From Bacteroidales bacterium (GTDB lineage: Bacteria; Bacteroidota; Bacteroidia; Bacteroidales; UBA932), in assembly GCA_017439305.1 (NCBI GenBank), contig JAFSJK010000010.1:1-64000 (forward strand): a stretch of DNA of 64,000 nucleotides, written 5' to 3'. The notes under the pieces were generated by a model that had not been told where the DNA came from, did not search any database, and saw nothing but the letters and a program-made list of their open reading frames with translations. This document shows, one piece after another, positions 8,659 through 17,780 of the stretch. The position numbers were made by a program, and so were the translations under genes. Position 1 is the first letter of the stretch; every line of letters starts with the position of its first letter.

Positions 8659-8685
8659 AAGGCCGGAACGAATCCGGCCTTTTTT
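8659..8685. terminator. bidirectional terminator between tRNA-Gly and the lipoprotein gene
   Basis: GGCCGGA (8661-8667) pairs with TCCGGCC (8673-8679). Six T residues follow on the plus strand and five on the minus strand, so the hairpin can end both the tRNA and the converging lipoprotein transcript, whose stop codon overlaps its edge. Confidence 0.8.
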
Positions 8686-9794
8686 CATTTCAGCACGTAA
8701 TCGGAAACCCCTTTCAGGCCGGTCGTCCCGAAATAGGAGGCGACGATGTTTCCCTGCAGATAGATGCGGGAGCCGATCAGGTCGGGATGGTCCACCAGGT
8801 TGAGGGCGTCCCGGATGGCCCCCTTGGGCAGTTCCACCGAAACACAGGACGACTTGGACGTCACCGAGGACCGTGCCGCAATGGCCAGATGGGTGTTCTT
8901 GGTAATCTTGGAAGTCTTGACGGTCAGGCCGGCCGTGGACAGGTCCCCGCCGACGATGTATCCATAGACCCATACATCGTTCTCTCCGATGTGGGAGGAT
9001 GCCTGTGAAACGGTATAGGCATTCTCGGTTTCTGCGCCTTTCCCGTCGTCATCCTGGTTCCCGGAGTTGCCACTTGAGGTGCCGCCTCCGCTCCCGCCGA
9101 TCGTATAGGACTCCTGATTCCATACCTTGGTAGTATCCACCGCGACGGTGATGGTACTGGAGGACGCCGTTCCGCCGGCGGGGGCCGAAAGGTTCAAAGT
9201 CAGGATCGTCCGCGCATCCAGGGTGCGGGAGAGCAGGGTCTCGTCCTTTCCCTCGTTGTTAAGCAGGAGCGAAACCGGTCCCGGCTTGAAATAGGCGATC
9301 CGTTTTTCGGCATACGCGTACATCAGCTTGGTATCTCCGGCCTTGAGATAGAGGACTCCGTCCGGGAAGGAGGTCAGGAAATCCGGGGCGATCCTGAGCT
9401 GGATCCCGGCATTCTGCAGGACGCAGTTGAGGCGGACCGTCACGCTGGCCCCGGCCTTGACGACCACGACCTGTTCGTCCCCGTACAGCGGCCGGGAAAA
9501 ACCGGGCGTCGTGAATTCGATGGACTGGATGGCCACCGTGTAGCTGCCGGCATCCACCAGCAGGGATTCCGGAGAGTCTCCGTAGGATCCTTCATACAGG
9601 ACTTTCCCGTCGGCATTGCTTACCTTGAGGATGAAATCGTTGGTGTCCGGGATCTCAGCCGGAGATCGGGTCTTCAGCACCTCGCCTTCGATGATCCACT
9701 TGAGTTCTCCCTGACCGGCCTTGACGCCGAAGTCGTCACACGCACCCAGTACCGCCACCAGCGGCAGGAGTGCCCAAAATCTTTTGATTCGCAT
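8685..9794 (-). CDS. surface lipoprotein, DUF4493-like with a C-terminal OB-like (DUF6359-like) domain
   Basis: The 369-residue protein starts with a lipoprotein signal ending in LGAC (Cys near residue 19) and is probably exported to the outer membrane. The first ~215 residues follow the pattern of Bacteroides DUF4493 lipoproteins: short beta strands, VDAGSYTVAIQS, YGDEQVVVVKAGASVTV and VLQNAGIQLRI. A Gly/Ser/Asn linker (about 232-248) joins a C-terminal domain with AYTVSQASSHIGENDVWVYGYIVGG and VELPKGAIRDALNLVDHPDLIGSRIYLQGNI, resembling the DUF6359 pattern. Family assignments are from memory of these patterns. Its function is unknown; adhesion or surface display are possibilities. It appears monocistronic. 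Confidence 0.8.
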   Translation of the reverse strand: MRIKRFWALLPLVAVLGACDDFGVKAGQGELKWIIEGEVLKTRSPAEIPDTNDFILKVSNADGKVLYEGSYGDSPESLLVDAGSYTVAIQSIEFTTPGFSRPLYGDEQVVVVKAGASVTVRLNCVLQNAGIQLRIAPDFLTSFPDGVLYLKAGDTKLMYAYAEKRIAYFKPGPVSLLLNNEGKDETLLSRTLDARTILTLNLSAPAGGTASSSTITVAVDTTKVWNQESYTIGGSGGGTSSGNSGNQDDDGKGAETENAYTVSQASSHIGENDVWVYGYIVGGDLSTAGLTVKTSKITKNTHLAIAARSSVTSKSSCVSVELPKGAIRDALNLVDHPDLIGSRIYLQGNIVASYFGTTGLKGVSDYVLK

Positions 9795-9888
9795 AGGTTT
9801 GATCCTTTAGACGGCCGCGCACCGTGCCCGGCCGCAGCTGAAGGTAGCCCGCTTTTCTCCGGCTCCGGGCAAGAATCGTTAAAATGTG

Positions 9889-9921
9889 GCGAAATGTTTC
9901 GCGTTGTTTCATGGAAACATT
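9889..9921. repeat. clustered inverted repeats in the lipoprotein/pgi intergene
   Basis: Within 33 bases lie the perfect palindrome-like GCGAAA-TG-TTTCGC (9889-9902), TGTTTC-ATG-GAAACA (9905-9919) and a nested AATGTTTC...GAAACATT pair (9893-9900 with 9914-9921). They sit about 100 bases upstream of the divergent lipoprotein gene and 85 before pgi, a plausible operator position. No regulator is recognised. Confidence 0.5.
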
Positions 9922-9974
9922 AATCTTGTTGTCGAAATCCTTTTTCCGTGGTTGTTTTAACCCGCACGAATGCT

Positions 9975-9982
9975 TATATTTG
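9975..9982 (+). promoter_or_regulatory. -7 promoter element of pgi
   Basis: TATATTTG, perfect TAnnTTTG, 22 bases before the pgi ATG. Confidence 0.75.
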
Positions 9983-10004
9983 TAAAATTTAAAGAAACAA
10001 AGAA

Positions 10005-11342
10005 ATGGTCAAAGTAGATGTGAAAGGTTGCTGCGGCTTCGTGGACGAGGCCAAGTACAACGCGTATGTGGGCAAGGCCCTCGATGCTTTCGATGTCCTC
10101 GTCGCCGGAAACGGCGCCGGCAATGATTTCCTGGGGTGGAAGCACCTGCCTTCCGAGACGCCGGAAAGCCTGATCGTGGATTGCGAGACGATCCGCGACG
10201 ACTGGAAAGCCAAGGGGGTGGACCTGGTGATCGCCATCGGCATCGGCGGTTCCTACCTCGGCGCCAAGTGCGCCATCGAAGCGCTGAGCCACAATTTCGC
10301 GAAGCAACTCGCCAGGAAGGACGCCGCCGAAGTCGTCTTTGCGGGAAATAACCTTTCCGAGGAATACCTGGCCGAACTGATGGACCTGGCCGCCGAGCGC
10401 AATGTCGCCTGCATCGTCATCTCCAAGTCCGGTACCACCACCGAACCTGCCGTGGCCTTCCGCATCGTGAAGCAGTATCTGGAGGACACGTACGGCAAGA
10501 AGGAAGCCGCCGAGCGCATTGTCGCCATTACCGATGCGAAGAAGGGCGCCCTCAAGACCCTTTCCACCCAGGAAGGCTATAAGACCTTCGTCGTCCCGGA
10601 CAACGTGGGCGGCCGTTTCTCCGTCCTTACCCCGGTGGGCATCCTTCCCATCGTCGTGGCAGGCTTTGACATCCGCGCCATCCTCGCCGGTGCCCTGGAG
10701 GCCGAGAAGGCCCTCGCGGTGAAGTCCGAAGGAAATCCCGCCATCGTCTACGCTGCGATGCGCAACCTCCTTTATACGGAATATGGCAAGAAGGTCGAGA
10801 TCATGGTCAATTACAATCCCAAGTTCACCTACCTGGCCGAGTGGTGGAAGCAGCTCTACGGCGAGTCCGAGGGCAAGGACGGCGTGGGCATCTTCCCCGC
10901 CTCCGTTAACAACACCGCCGACCTTCATTCCATGGGTCAGTTCATCCAGGAGGGTGACCGCGTGATGTTCGAGACCGTCGTCCATGTGGAGAAGTCCACC
11001 CGGAGCGTCGTCATCGGTTCCGATCCCCAGAACCTGGACCAGCTCAACTTCCTCGCCGGCAAGCATGTCGAGCACTGCAACCATATGGCCGAGCTCGGCA
11101 CCGTCATCGCCCACCAGGACGGCGGCGTTCCCCAGCTGCAGGTTTCCGTGGAGAAAGTCGATGCCTTCAACCTGGGTTCCCTGTTCTATTTCTTTGAGTT
11201 CGCGTGCGGCGTGAGCGCCTATACCCTGGGCGTGAATCCGTTCAACCAGCCCGGTGTGGAGGCCTACAAGAAGAACATGTTCGCCCTCCTCGAAAAGCCC
11301 GGCTACGAGGAAGCCACGAAGGCCATCAAGGCCCGCCTGTAG
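10005..11342 (+). CDS. pgi: glucose-6-phosphate isomerase
   Basis: A 445-residue phosphoglucose isomerase interconverting glucose-6-phosphate and fructose-6-phosphate in the cytoplasm. SIS-fold signatures are seen: AIGIGGSYLGAKCAIEAL (about residues 76-93), VISKSGTTTEPAVAFR (about 140-155), VGGRFSVLTPVGILP (about 198-212), and the C-terminal NPFNQPGVEAYKKNMFALL with the conserved Gln and Lys near the active site. The length fits the short bacterial form of about 445 residues. It is a single-gene unit preceded by a clear promoter. Confidence 0.96.
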   Translation: MVKVDVKGCCGFVDEAKYNAYVGKALDAFDVLVAGNGAGNDFLGWKHLPSETPESLIVDCETIRDDWKAKGVDLVIAIGIGGSYLGAKCAIEALSHNFAKQLARKDAAEVVFAGNNLSEEYLAELMDLAAERNVACIVISKSGTTTEPAVAFRIVKQYLEDTYGKKEAAERIVAITDAKKGALKTLSTQEGYKTFVVPDNVGGRFSVLTPVGILPIVVAGFDIRAILAGALEAEKALAVKSEGNPAIVYAAMRNLLYTEYGKKVEIMVNYNPKFTYLAEWWKQLYGESEGKDGVGIFPASVNNTADLHSMGQFIQEGDRVMFETVVHVEKSTRSVVIGSDPQNLDQLNFLAGKHVEHCNHMAELGTVIAHQDGGVPQLQVSVEKVDAFNLGSLFYFFEFACGVSAYTLGVNPFNQPGVEAYKKNMFALLEKPGYEEATKAIKARL

Positions 11343-11404
11343 GCATTCGTCGAAGAATACGGGCGTTTCGTCTAAAACCGGCACCGCCCCCTTGCATATT
11401 GCGG

Positions 11405-11412
11405 TACTTTTG
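11405..11412 (+). promoter_or_regulatory. -7 promoter element of the outer-membrane barrel gene
   Basis: TACTTTTG matches TAnnTTTG and lies 35 bases before the ATG at 11448. Confidence 0.65.
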
Positions 11413-11447
11413 CACTCGGAAACGAAAACAAAAGTATCGCAATAATC

Positions 11448-13913
11448 ATGAGAAAGACCATCATTGTCCTCACCGTCCTTTTCGCGGGCCTTGCCGCTTC
11501 CGCGCAGCCGCGGACCGTCAAAGGTGTCATCCTGGATTCCCTGACCCGTCAGGGGGAGCCTGCCGCCATCCTGCAGTTTTTCAAGGCCGATGACGATTCC
11601 AAGGCTGTCGCCTTCACTACAACGGATACGGAAGGCCGGTTTTCCCATACATTTACGGTGAAAGGAGACTATTATCTGCTGTTTGACAACATGGGCCGGA
11701 AGGTGGTCCGCCGCGCGTTCAGGATCAACGGGGAGGAGGTCGTTGACCTCGGGGAAATCCTCATCGAGGACGCGGCCGAGGTCCTCAAGGCCGGTACGGT
11801 CACTGCCATGCGCCCGCTCGTGAAGATGGAGGTGGACAAGATGACCTACAATGTGGAGGATGACGTGGATTCCAAGACCTCCACCGTGCTGGACATGCTT
11901 CGCAAGGTGCCGATGGTCTCCGTGGACGGACAGGACAATATCTCCGTCAACGGATCCTCCTCCTTTGTGGTCTATGTCGACGGGAAACCCAACCAGATGA
12001 TGTCCCAGAACGCCTCCCAGATTTTCAAGATGATGCCTGCGAGTTCCGTCAAGAACATCGAGGTGGTCACCAATCCGGGCGTCCGCTATGACGCCGAGGG
12101 CGTGGGCGGCGTGCTGAACATCACGACGAACAAGGCCGTTACCGGCGGCGCCAGCGCTGCCGACGGCATGTACGGCACCGTGCGGGCGATGGCTTCCACC
12201 CGGGGGTACGGCGGCGGCCTGTTCGGCAGCATGCAGAAGGGTAAGTTCGCCCTGAGTGCGAACCTCAATGCGATGCAGCAGGGGAGCAAGGGTACCGTGA
12301 TGGACATGACCCGTACCCAGGATACCGGCTTCTCCACCACCACCCATACGACCTCCGACATGTCGATGCCGATGGTGATGGGCAACCTCAGCGCTTCCTA
12401 TGAGATCGACGACCTGAACCTGGTCTCCGCGACCGTAGGACTGATGCACTTCGGTACGAACAATACCAGCGGAATGACGAACACGATGCTTTTCGCCCCC
12501 GGTACCGAGGCTTTCACCTATACCGGTACGACCGAATCCCTGATGACCCGTAACAGCATCTCCGCCAGCGCTGATTACCAGCACACCTGGGCCGATGTCC
12601 CCGGCCGGACCTTCACCCTGTCCTACCAGTTCAACGGTGCTCCGTCCGTGAACAATACCCTGAACACCTTCGAAGCGGCGGGCATCCCCGGTTTCGACCT
12701 CACGGACCGCAAGACGGACGGGCGGACCGGATCCACCGACCATACGGTCCAGGCCGATTTCACCACCCCGCTGGGTGAACTGCACAGCCTCTCCACCGGA
12801 GCGAAATACATCGACCGTCACAATTCCTCCAACCAGGTGAATTACCTTTGGAACGGCACCTCCTTCGTGGAGAACGCCGCCGGCAGCCTGGATTACAACT
12901 TCTACAACCGCATCGGTGCGGCCTACACCGAACTCACCGGCACCTATGGCGCCTTCGGCGTGAAGGCCGGCGTCCGCTACGAGCACACCTGGCAGTCCTA
13001 CGATTCTTCCGCCCAGCAGACTCCTTTTTCCACGAACTACGGCAGCCTGGTCCCGACCGCCAGCTTCCAGTGGAGCCCGACGATGACGCAGAACATCGGC
13101 ATCAGCTACAACATGCGCATTTCCCGTCCGGGCATCTCCTACCTGAATCCGTACGTGGACACGTCCGATCCGACCGCCCTCACCTACGGCAACACCGATC
13201 TCGAAACCGAGCGCGGCCACAACATCTCCCTGGTGTACAACGTCTATACGCCGAAGGTCATGGTCAATGCCACCCTTCGCCACAGCTTCACCGGAAACGG
13301 CATCTCCCAGTACAGTTTCTATGACGGAAACAACCTCCTGAATACGACTTACGGCAACATTGTCCGGAGCCAGTCCACGGGCCTGAACGCCTTCCTGATG
13401 CTGAACCCGACCAACAAGACCCGCATCATGGTGAACGGCGGCCTGACCTACAGCGACCTCCGCAGCGAAACGCTGGGCCAGCGGAATGCGGGGTGGGCCT
13501 ACAACCTGATGCTGGGCGGCCAGCAGACGCTTCCCTGGGACCTCCGCCTGAGCCTGAATGCGATCATGATGGGCAGCCAGGTCACCCTCCAGGGACGTAC
13601 CACCGGTCTTTCGATGGCTATCGCCGGCCTCACCAAAACCTTCCTGGACGACCGTCTGAGCCTTTCCATCAACGGAATGCTTCCGCTGGCCAAGGGATTC
13701 GAGATGACGATGAGTTCCCATACCGTAGGAAACGGGTTCGTCTCCGACATGTCGACGGTCATCCCGATGCGCCAGATCGCCTTCCAGGTCAGCTGGTCCT
13801 TCGGCAAGCAGGGCAACTATTCCGCCAAGAAGGCCCGCCATTCCATCGAGAACGAGGACCAGTTGAACAGTACTACCACCGCCGAGAGCATGGGGTCGAT
13901 CATGATGCAATAA
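11448..13913 (+). CDS. TonB-dependent-receptor-like outer-membrane beta-barrel protein (OMP_b-brl_3 type)
   Basis: The 821-residue protein has a Sec signal (MRKTIIVLTVLFAGLAASAQ), a carboxypeptidase-regulatory-like beta-sandwich (about 22-110), a plug-like region (about 125-215, with NISVNGSSSFVVYVDGKPNQ and PASSVKNIEVVTNPGVRYDAEGVGGVLNI) and a long strand-rich barrel. The set matches the outer-membrane family often found beside LytS/LytTR two-component genes rather than SusC; no SusD follows. Many barrel strands are short and rich in Thr, Ser and Met. The kinase gene follows after 16 bases, so it may be a sensor-linked receptor. The substrate is unknown. Confidence 0.88.
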   Translation: MRKTIIVLTVLFAGLAASAQPRTVKGVILDSLTRQGEPAAILQFFKADDDSKAVAFTTTDTEGRFSHTFTVKGDYYLLFDNMGRKVVRRAFRINGEEVVDLGEILIEDAAEVLKAGTVTAMRPLVKMEVDKMTYNVEDDVDSKTSTVLDMLRKVPMVSVDGQDNISVNGSSSFVVYVDGKPNQMMSQNASQIFKMMPASSVKNIEVVTNPGVRYDAEGVGGVLNITTNKAVTGGASAADGMYGTVRAMASTRGYGGGLFGSMQKGKFALSANLNAMQQGSKGTVMDMTRTQDTGFSTTTHTTSDMSMPMVMGNLSASYEIDDLNLVSATVGLMHFGTNNTSGMTNTMLFAPGTEAFTYTGTTESLMTRNSISASADYQHTWADVPGRTFTLSYQFNGAPSVNNTLNTFEAAGIPGFDLTDRKTDGRTGSTDHTVQADFTTPLGELHSLSTGAKYIDRHNSSNQVNYLWNGTSFVENAAGSLDYNFYNRIGAAYTELTGTYGAFGVKAGVRYEHTWQSYDSSAQQTPFSTNYGSLVPTASFQWSPTMTQNIGISYNMRISRPGISYLNPYVDTSDPTALTYGNTDLETERGHNISLVYNVYTPKVMVNATLRHSFTGNGISQYSFYDGNNLLNTTYGNIVRSQSTGLNAFLMLNPTNKTRIMVNGGLTYSDLRSETLGQRNAGWAYNLMLGGQQTLPWDLRLSLNAIMMGSQVTLQGRTTGLSMAIAGLTKTFLDDRLSLSINGMLPLAKGFEMTMSSHTVGNGFVSDMSTVIPMRQIAFQVSWSFGKQGNYSAKKARHSIENEDQLNSTTTAESMGSIMMQ

Positions 13914-13918
13914 TTTAT

Positions 13919-13936
13919 TATATTTGCATATGCAAA
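13919..13936 (+). promoter_or_regulatory. -7 element overlapping a perfect palindrome at the kinase start codon
   Basis: TATATTTG (13919-13926) is a consensus -7 element. It overlaps the perfect 14-bp palindrome TTTGCATATGCAAA (13923-13936), which also contains the kinase ATG at 13930. A protein bound here would block both transcription and translation starts. An RNA started here would have almost no leader. Confidence 0.5.
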
Positions 13937-14991
13937 ACCTCAAGCGAAGGAATCTGATCCTGAACACCACCCAGATCGTCGTCTGGGCTGGTGTTTTTCT
14001 GGTTCCCGCCCTCGTTACCTGGACGACGACCGGACATATGGCACAGGCATGGGGGGTATTCGGCCACACGGCCAAGATGGTGCTCCCGCTGTTCGTCCTG
14101 TATGGCTTGAACTACTATTTCCTCGTTCCTCGTTTCCTCTATGGGGGAAAAGGGAAGGCCAAGTGGTTCTATATCTGCAATGTCATCCTGGTTTTGGGCT
14201 GGGCGCTGTTCCGGTATTTCCCGAGGGGGCCGGTCGAGTTCCCGGAGGAGGTGGTCGAGCAATTCGGAAAACAGAACATGTGGGCCTTCCTGGTTGGGGG
14301 AATCATCGCAAGCTTCTTCATCCAGGTGCTGATGATCCTGATGGCCGTGGGCATCCGCCATATCATGCGGGCGAATGAGACGCAGATGCAGCTGGAGGAG
14401 GAACGCCGCAAGACCGCCGAGGCCGAACTGACCTGGCTCAAGCATCAGCTCAATCCGCATTTCCTGTTCAACACCCTGAACAACATCTCCTCCCTGACGC
14501 AGATCGATCCCGACAAGGCGCAGGAAAGCATCGGTCAGCTGAGTGACCTGCTCCGGTATGCGCTGTATGACAGCGAGGCGGAAAAGGTCCAGCTGGCTTC
14601 GGAGATCGAGTTCATGGACAATTATATCGACCTGATGGCCCTCCGCTGCAACGAGCAGACCACGGTCGTGAAGGACCTGCAGGTCCCGTCCCGGCCGGTG
14701 GAGGTGGCCCCGCTTCTGTTCATCTCCCTGGTGGAGAATGCCTTCAAGCACGGCGTCAATGCCCGCTATCCTTCCTTTGTGAAGGTATCGATGCAGATGG
14801 AAGGAGATGACCTGGTGTTCGTGTGTGACAATTCCCTGTTCGGGAAACAGGGAACCGACCGGATCGGTTCCGGCATCGGCCTGGAGAACATGGAACGGCG
14901 CCTGGAGCTCCTGTATCCGGGAAGGTACACCTATGAGCATTCGGCCGAAGGGGACACCTATCATGTGAAAGTAACCTTGAAAACCGCATGA
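13930..14991 (+). CDS. LytS/YehU-family sensor histidine kinase
   Basis: The 353-residue membrane kinase has four predicted membrane helices (about 12-31, 46-66, 77-95, 117-140), a short coiled coil (about 150-165) and a His_kinase domain (PF06580 type). The phospho-acceptor is His in LKHQLNPHFLFN, near residue 172. The N box is LVENAFKHGV and the G box GSGIGLENMERRL, so the ATP-binding domain is complete. No periplasmic sensor domain is visible, so it may sense the membrane or a partner. I used the ATG at 13930; a TTG at 13924 is possible. Its stop overlaps the response-regulator start (ATGA). Confidence 0.93.
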   Translation: MQNLKRRNLILNTTQIVVWAGVFLVPALVTWTTTGHMAQAWGVFGHTAKMVLPLFVLYGLNYYFLVPRFLYGGKGKAKWFYICNVILVLGWALFRYFPRGPVEFPEEVVEQFGKQNMWAFLVGGIIASFFIQVLMILMAVGIRHIMRANETQMQLEEERRKTAEAELTWLKHQLNPHFLFNTLNNISSLTQIDPDKAQESIGQLSDLLRYALYDSEAEKVQLASEIEFMDNYIDLMALRCNEQTTVVKDLQVPSRPVEVAPLLFISLVENAFKHGVNARYPSFVKVSMQMEGDDLVFVCDNSLFGKQGTDRIGSGIGLENMERRLELLYPGRYTYEHSAEGDTYHVKVTLKTA

Positions 14992-15725
14992 GGACATTAC
15001 GCTGCTTTGTCGTGGATGACGAACCGCTCGCGGTGCGGATGCTGGAGAACTTCATCGAGCGGACTCCCTTCCTGGAGCTTGCCGCTTCGTATACGGATCC
15101 CGTGCGCGCCTTGACCGACATCCGCACGGCCATCCCGGACCTGGTGTTCCTGGACATCCAGATGCCGGACCTGAGCGGGATGGAACTGTCCCGGATGGTC
15201 CCCGCCGGTACCCGCATCATCTTTACGACGGCCTTCAAGCAGTACGCGTTCGAAAGTTACGAGGTATCCGCCCTGGATTTCCTGCTCAAGCCCATCCGTT
15301 ATCAGAAATTCCTGGAAGCGGCGGAGAAGGCGCGGGAGTGGTTCTCGATGAAGGAAGCGGCGGAAAGCGCGGCTGCCCCGACTCCGGAAGGGATGACTTC
15401 CACTTTCTTCAAAGTGGACGGCGACCTTCGGAAAGTGGAGTTTGCCGACATCCTGTATGTCGAAGGGATGAAGGATTATGTGATGGTCTGCCTGGCCTCG
15501 CAGAAGCAGCCGCTGGTCACGCATATGACGATGAAGGGGATGGAGGAGATGCTGCCGGCCGCTCGGTTCATGCGGATCCACCGGTCTTTCATCGTCGCCC
15601 TGGACAAAGTGTCCTCCGTGAGCCCTGCCGGCGATGTCAAGGTCGGCGACCGTCTCCTGCATGTTTCCGACGCCTACCGGGAAGCGTTCGACCAGTATCT
15701 CCGGGACCATTCCATTGCACGTTAA
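14988..15725 (+). CDS. LytTR-family response regulator
   Basis: The 245-residue protein has a receiver domain (residues 4-120) with acidic pair DDE, phospho-acceptor Asp near 55 in FLDIQMPDLSG, conserved Thr in FTTAFK and Lys in LLKPI, followed by a LytTR DNA-binding domain (about 145-240; FFKVDGDLRKVEFADILYVEGMKDYV and RIHRSFIVALDKV). It shares an ATGA overlap with the kinase and should be its partner. LytTR proteins bind short direct repeats near promoters; I did not find a convincing pair in this operon. Confidence 0.94.
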   Translation: MRTLRCFVVDDEPLAVRMLENFIERTPFLELAASYTDPVRALTDIRTAIPDLVFLDIQMPDLSGMELSRMVPAGTRIIFTTAFKQYAFESYEVSALDFLLKPIRYQKFLEAAEKAREWFSMKEAAESAAAPTPEGMTSTFFKVDGDLRKVEFADILYVEGMKDYVMVCLASQKQPLVTHMTMKGMEEMLPAARFMRIHRSFIVALDKVSSVSPAGDVKVGDRLLHVSDAYREAFDQYLRDHSIAR

Positions 15726-15735
15726 CTAACTCTAT

Positions 15736-17778
15736 ATGAAACCGTTTCATGTTTTGACGGCCATGTGCCTGGCGCTCGTTTCCTGCGGACGCACCCTCCC
15801 TGAAACCACCGATTTCATCGGCAACCCTTACCTCCCGCTCTGGGAACACATGCCCGACGGGGAACCGCGCGTGTTCGAGGATCCGGATAATCCCGGGAAG
15901 TTCCGTATCTACGTGACCGGTTCGCACGACACCCGGTTTGATAGCTATTGCGGCCAGGATGACCGGCAGTGGTCCGCTCCGGTGGAGGACCTGACCGCGT
16001 GGCGGGATGAGGGCCCGGTGTTCACCTATAGCGAAAACGGGAATTGGAGCACGATGTACGCTCCGGACCTCGTGGAGGTGGAGAACTATAACGAGGGGAC
16101 ACGGAAGTATTATCTCTATCCGCATGCCCTGATGCATACCCCGATGGTATGCGTCGGCGACCGTCCCGACGGTCCATTCACGGTCCTGAACGTGAAGGAC
16201 GGACAATTGGCTCCCGGCAGCATCATGGGGTTTGACCCGGGCGTCCTGATCGAACCGGTGGACGACCCTTCCGATCCGGACTATATCATCGGTTACCGGG
16301 CCTACGGTGCCTGGGGTATCGTCAAGTCGTCAGCTACGGAACTGGATCCTGCCACGATGTATTCTCCGCGCCACGGAACGCCGGACTGGCCGTTCCTGGC
16401 ACCTTCCCAGACATTGCTGGACATCCAGTCTGCGAAGGACCTGACGGAGGACCAGCAGCAGTTCCGCGCCTGGGCCGGCGTCCAGGATGGGGAAAGCATT
16501 TCCTTCCCGGCCATCGCCGAAGGGGAGACCCTGGAAGACTTCAGTTTCTTCGAGGCTTCCTCCTTCCGCAAGATCGGGAGCAAGTACGTCTATATCTACA
16601 GCGGCCATTCCGGTCCGGACTACGGCCTTCCGGTGTCCAATGCGACCCTCCGGTATGCCTATGCCGATTCCCCGCGGGGACCCTGGAAGAGCGGAGGTAT
16701 CCTGGTTGACGCCCGTGGGCCCGTCCTGTCCCGCGACGGCTCCCATATGGAAACCAGTTTCGGCGCCAACAACACCCATGGATCGCTGGCGGAAATCAAT
16801 GGACAGTGGTATGTCTTCTATCACCGCGCCCCGCGCGGCTTCGGTTTCGCCCGCCAGGCGATGGTCGCCCCGGTGTCCGTCGCTGTCGATGCGGCGCCCG
16901 TGTCCGAAGGCGGTACCGTGACGATTACGGGCTATGACCCGTACAAGGGTGCCGTGAAAGTGAGGGCTGGCGACAGAAGCGTCTACCGCGGCGCCGAGGT
17001 CACTTCTGAAGGTTTCTATATCTACGGTCTTCCGCCTTATCGCTACTATTCAGCCGGTTACGCCTGCTACCTTTCCCGGCCGGAGTCCATGCAGGACAAT
17101 TGGGATGTCTGGGACAACCGGATGGACGTCACCGGTGTGCAGGACGGGGACATCCTGGGCTTCAAGTATTTCGGCTTCGGAGGCCTGGCTGAAAGCAAGG
17201 CCGGACTGCCCGCTTTCGAGGGCGTAAAGAAAGGGAATCGTACGACTTTCAACCTGTTCCTCGCAGCCCGGACCGACAAGGCTTTCAAGGTGGCTGTCTG
17301 GATTGACAGCCCTTGGGAAGACGGTGCCGTGAAGGGTACCCGGGTTGCCGAGGTGGAGATTCCGGCCGGTGCTTCTGCCGACGTTACCCGCTACAAGGTT
17401 TCGCTGGGCGATGCGGTGGACGGCTTGACCGGCAAGCATGCCCTGTACCTCGTGGCAGAGGGCCCTTCCGGGGCGCCTCTCTGCGACATCATGGGCCTGG
17501 GCTTCACCAAGAAGGGGCAGTCGATGAAATTCCCCGTTCCGCCGGCCGTGACCATCTCCGTCGGAGGAAAAACGTTGGAGATGCCTGCCCATCCTGTCTG
17601 GGCAACCGAACAGAATGGACTGATGGACTGCACGACGTATGACGTGGCAGTGCCGGAAGGCGTTTCCGGTGCGATTTCCGTCAAGGCCCCGAAATCCGTA
17701 GCGGTGGAAATCGACCAGGATGCCCGTATCGTGCGTTGCACTTACCGCGGCAAGACGAAAACATTTAACGTGAAATAG
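15736..17778 (+). CDS. secreted GH43-like glycoside hydrolase lipoprotein
   Basis: The 680-residue protein begins with a lipoprotein signal (lipobox LVSC, Cys about 18). The first ~380 residues resemble the GH43 five-bladed propeller: NPYLPLWEHMPDGEPRVFEDPD near the start, MYAPDLVEV, and NNTHGSLAEINGQWYVFYHR near 355. The C-terminal ~250 residues (about 430-560) resemble a CBM6-like beta-sandwich (GFKYFGFGG, FNLFLAARTDKAFKVAVWID) with a further beta region. Known GH43 activities include arabinanase, xylosidase and galactosidase, and I cannot choose between them. It follows the response regulator by 10 bases and precedes a GH30 by 2, suggesting co-expression with the two-component system. Confidence 0.8.
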   Translation: MKPFHVLTAMCLALVSCGRTLPETTDFIGNPYLPLWEHMPDGEPRVFEDPDNPGKFRIYVTGSHDTRFDSYCGQDDRQWSAPVEDLTAWRDEGPVFTYSENGNWSTMYAPDLVEVENYNEGTRKYYLYPHALMHTPMVCVGDRPDGPFTVLNVKDGQLAPGSIMGFDPGVLIEPVDDPSDPDYIIGYRAYGAWGIVKSSATELDPATMYSPRHGTPDWPFLAPSQTLLDIQSAKDLTEDQQQFRAWAGVQDGESISFPAIAEGETLEDFSFFEASSFRKIGSKYVYIYSGHSGPDYGLPVSNATLRYAYADSPRGPWKSGGILVDARGPVLSRDGSHMETSFGANNTHGSLAEINGQWYVFYHRAPRGFGFARQAMVAPVSVAVDAAPVSEGGTVTITGYDPYKGAVKVRAGDRSVYRGAEVTSEGFYIYGLPPYRYYSAGYACYLSRPESMQDNWDVWDNRMDVTGVQDGDILGFKYFGFGGLAESKAGLPAFEGVKKGNRTTFNLFLAARTDKAFKVAVWIDSPWEDGAVKGTRVAEVEIPAGASADVTRYKVSLGDAVDGLTGKHALYLVAEGPSGAPLCDIMGLGFTKKGQSMKFPVPPAVTISVGGKTLEMPAHPVWATEQNGLMDCTTYDVAVPEGVSGAISVKAPKSVAVEIDQDARIVRCTYRGKTKTFNVK

Positions 17779-17780
17779 AT

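Noticed and set aside
9957-14075. A 1372-codon open frame on the minus strand opposite pgi and the barrel gene
   Set aside because: It is the antisense shadow of two clear genes with promoters on the plus strand; no domain pattern is visible in it.
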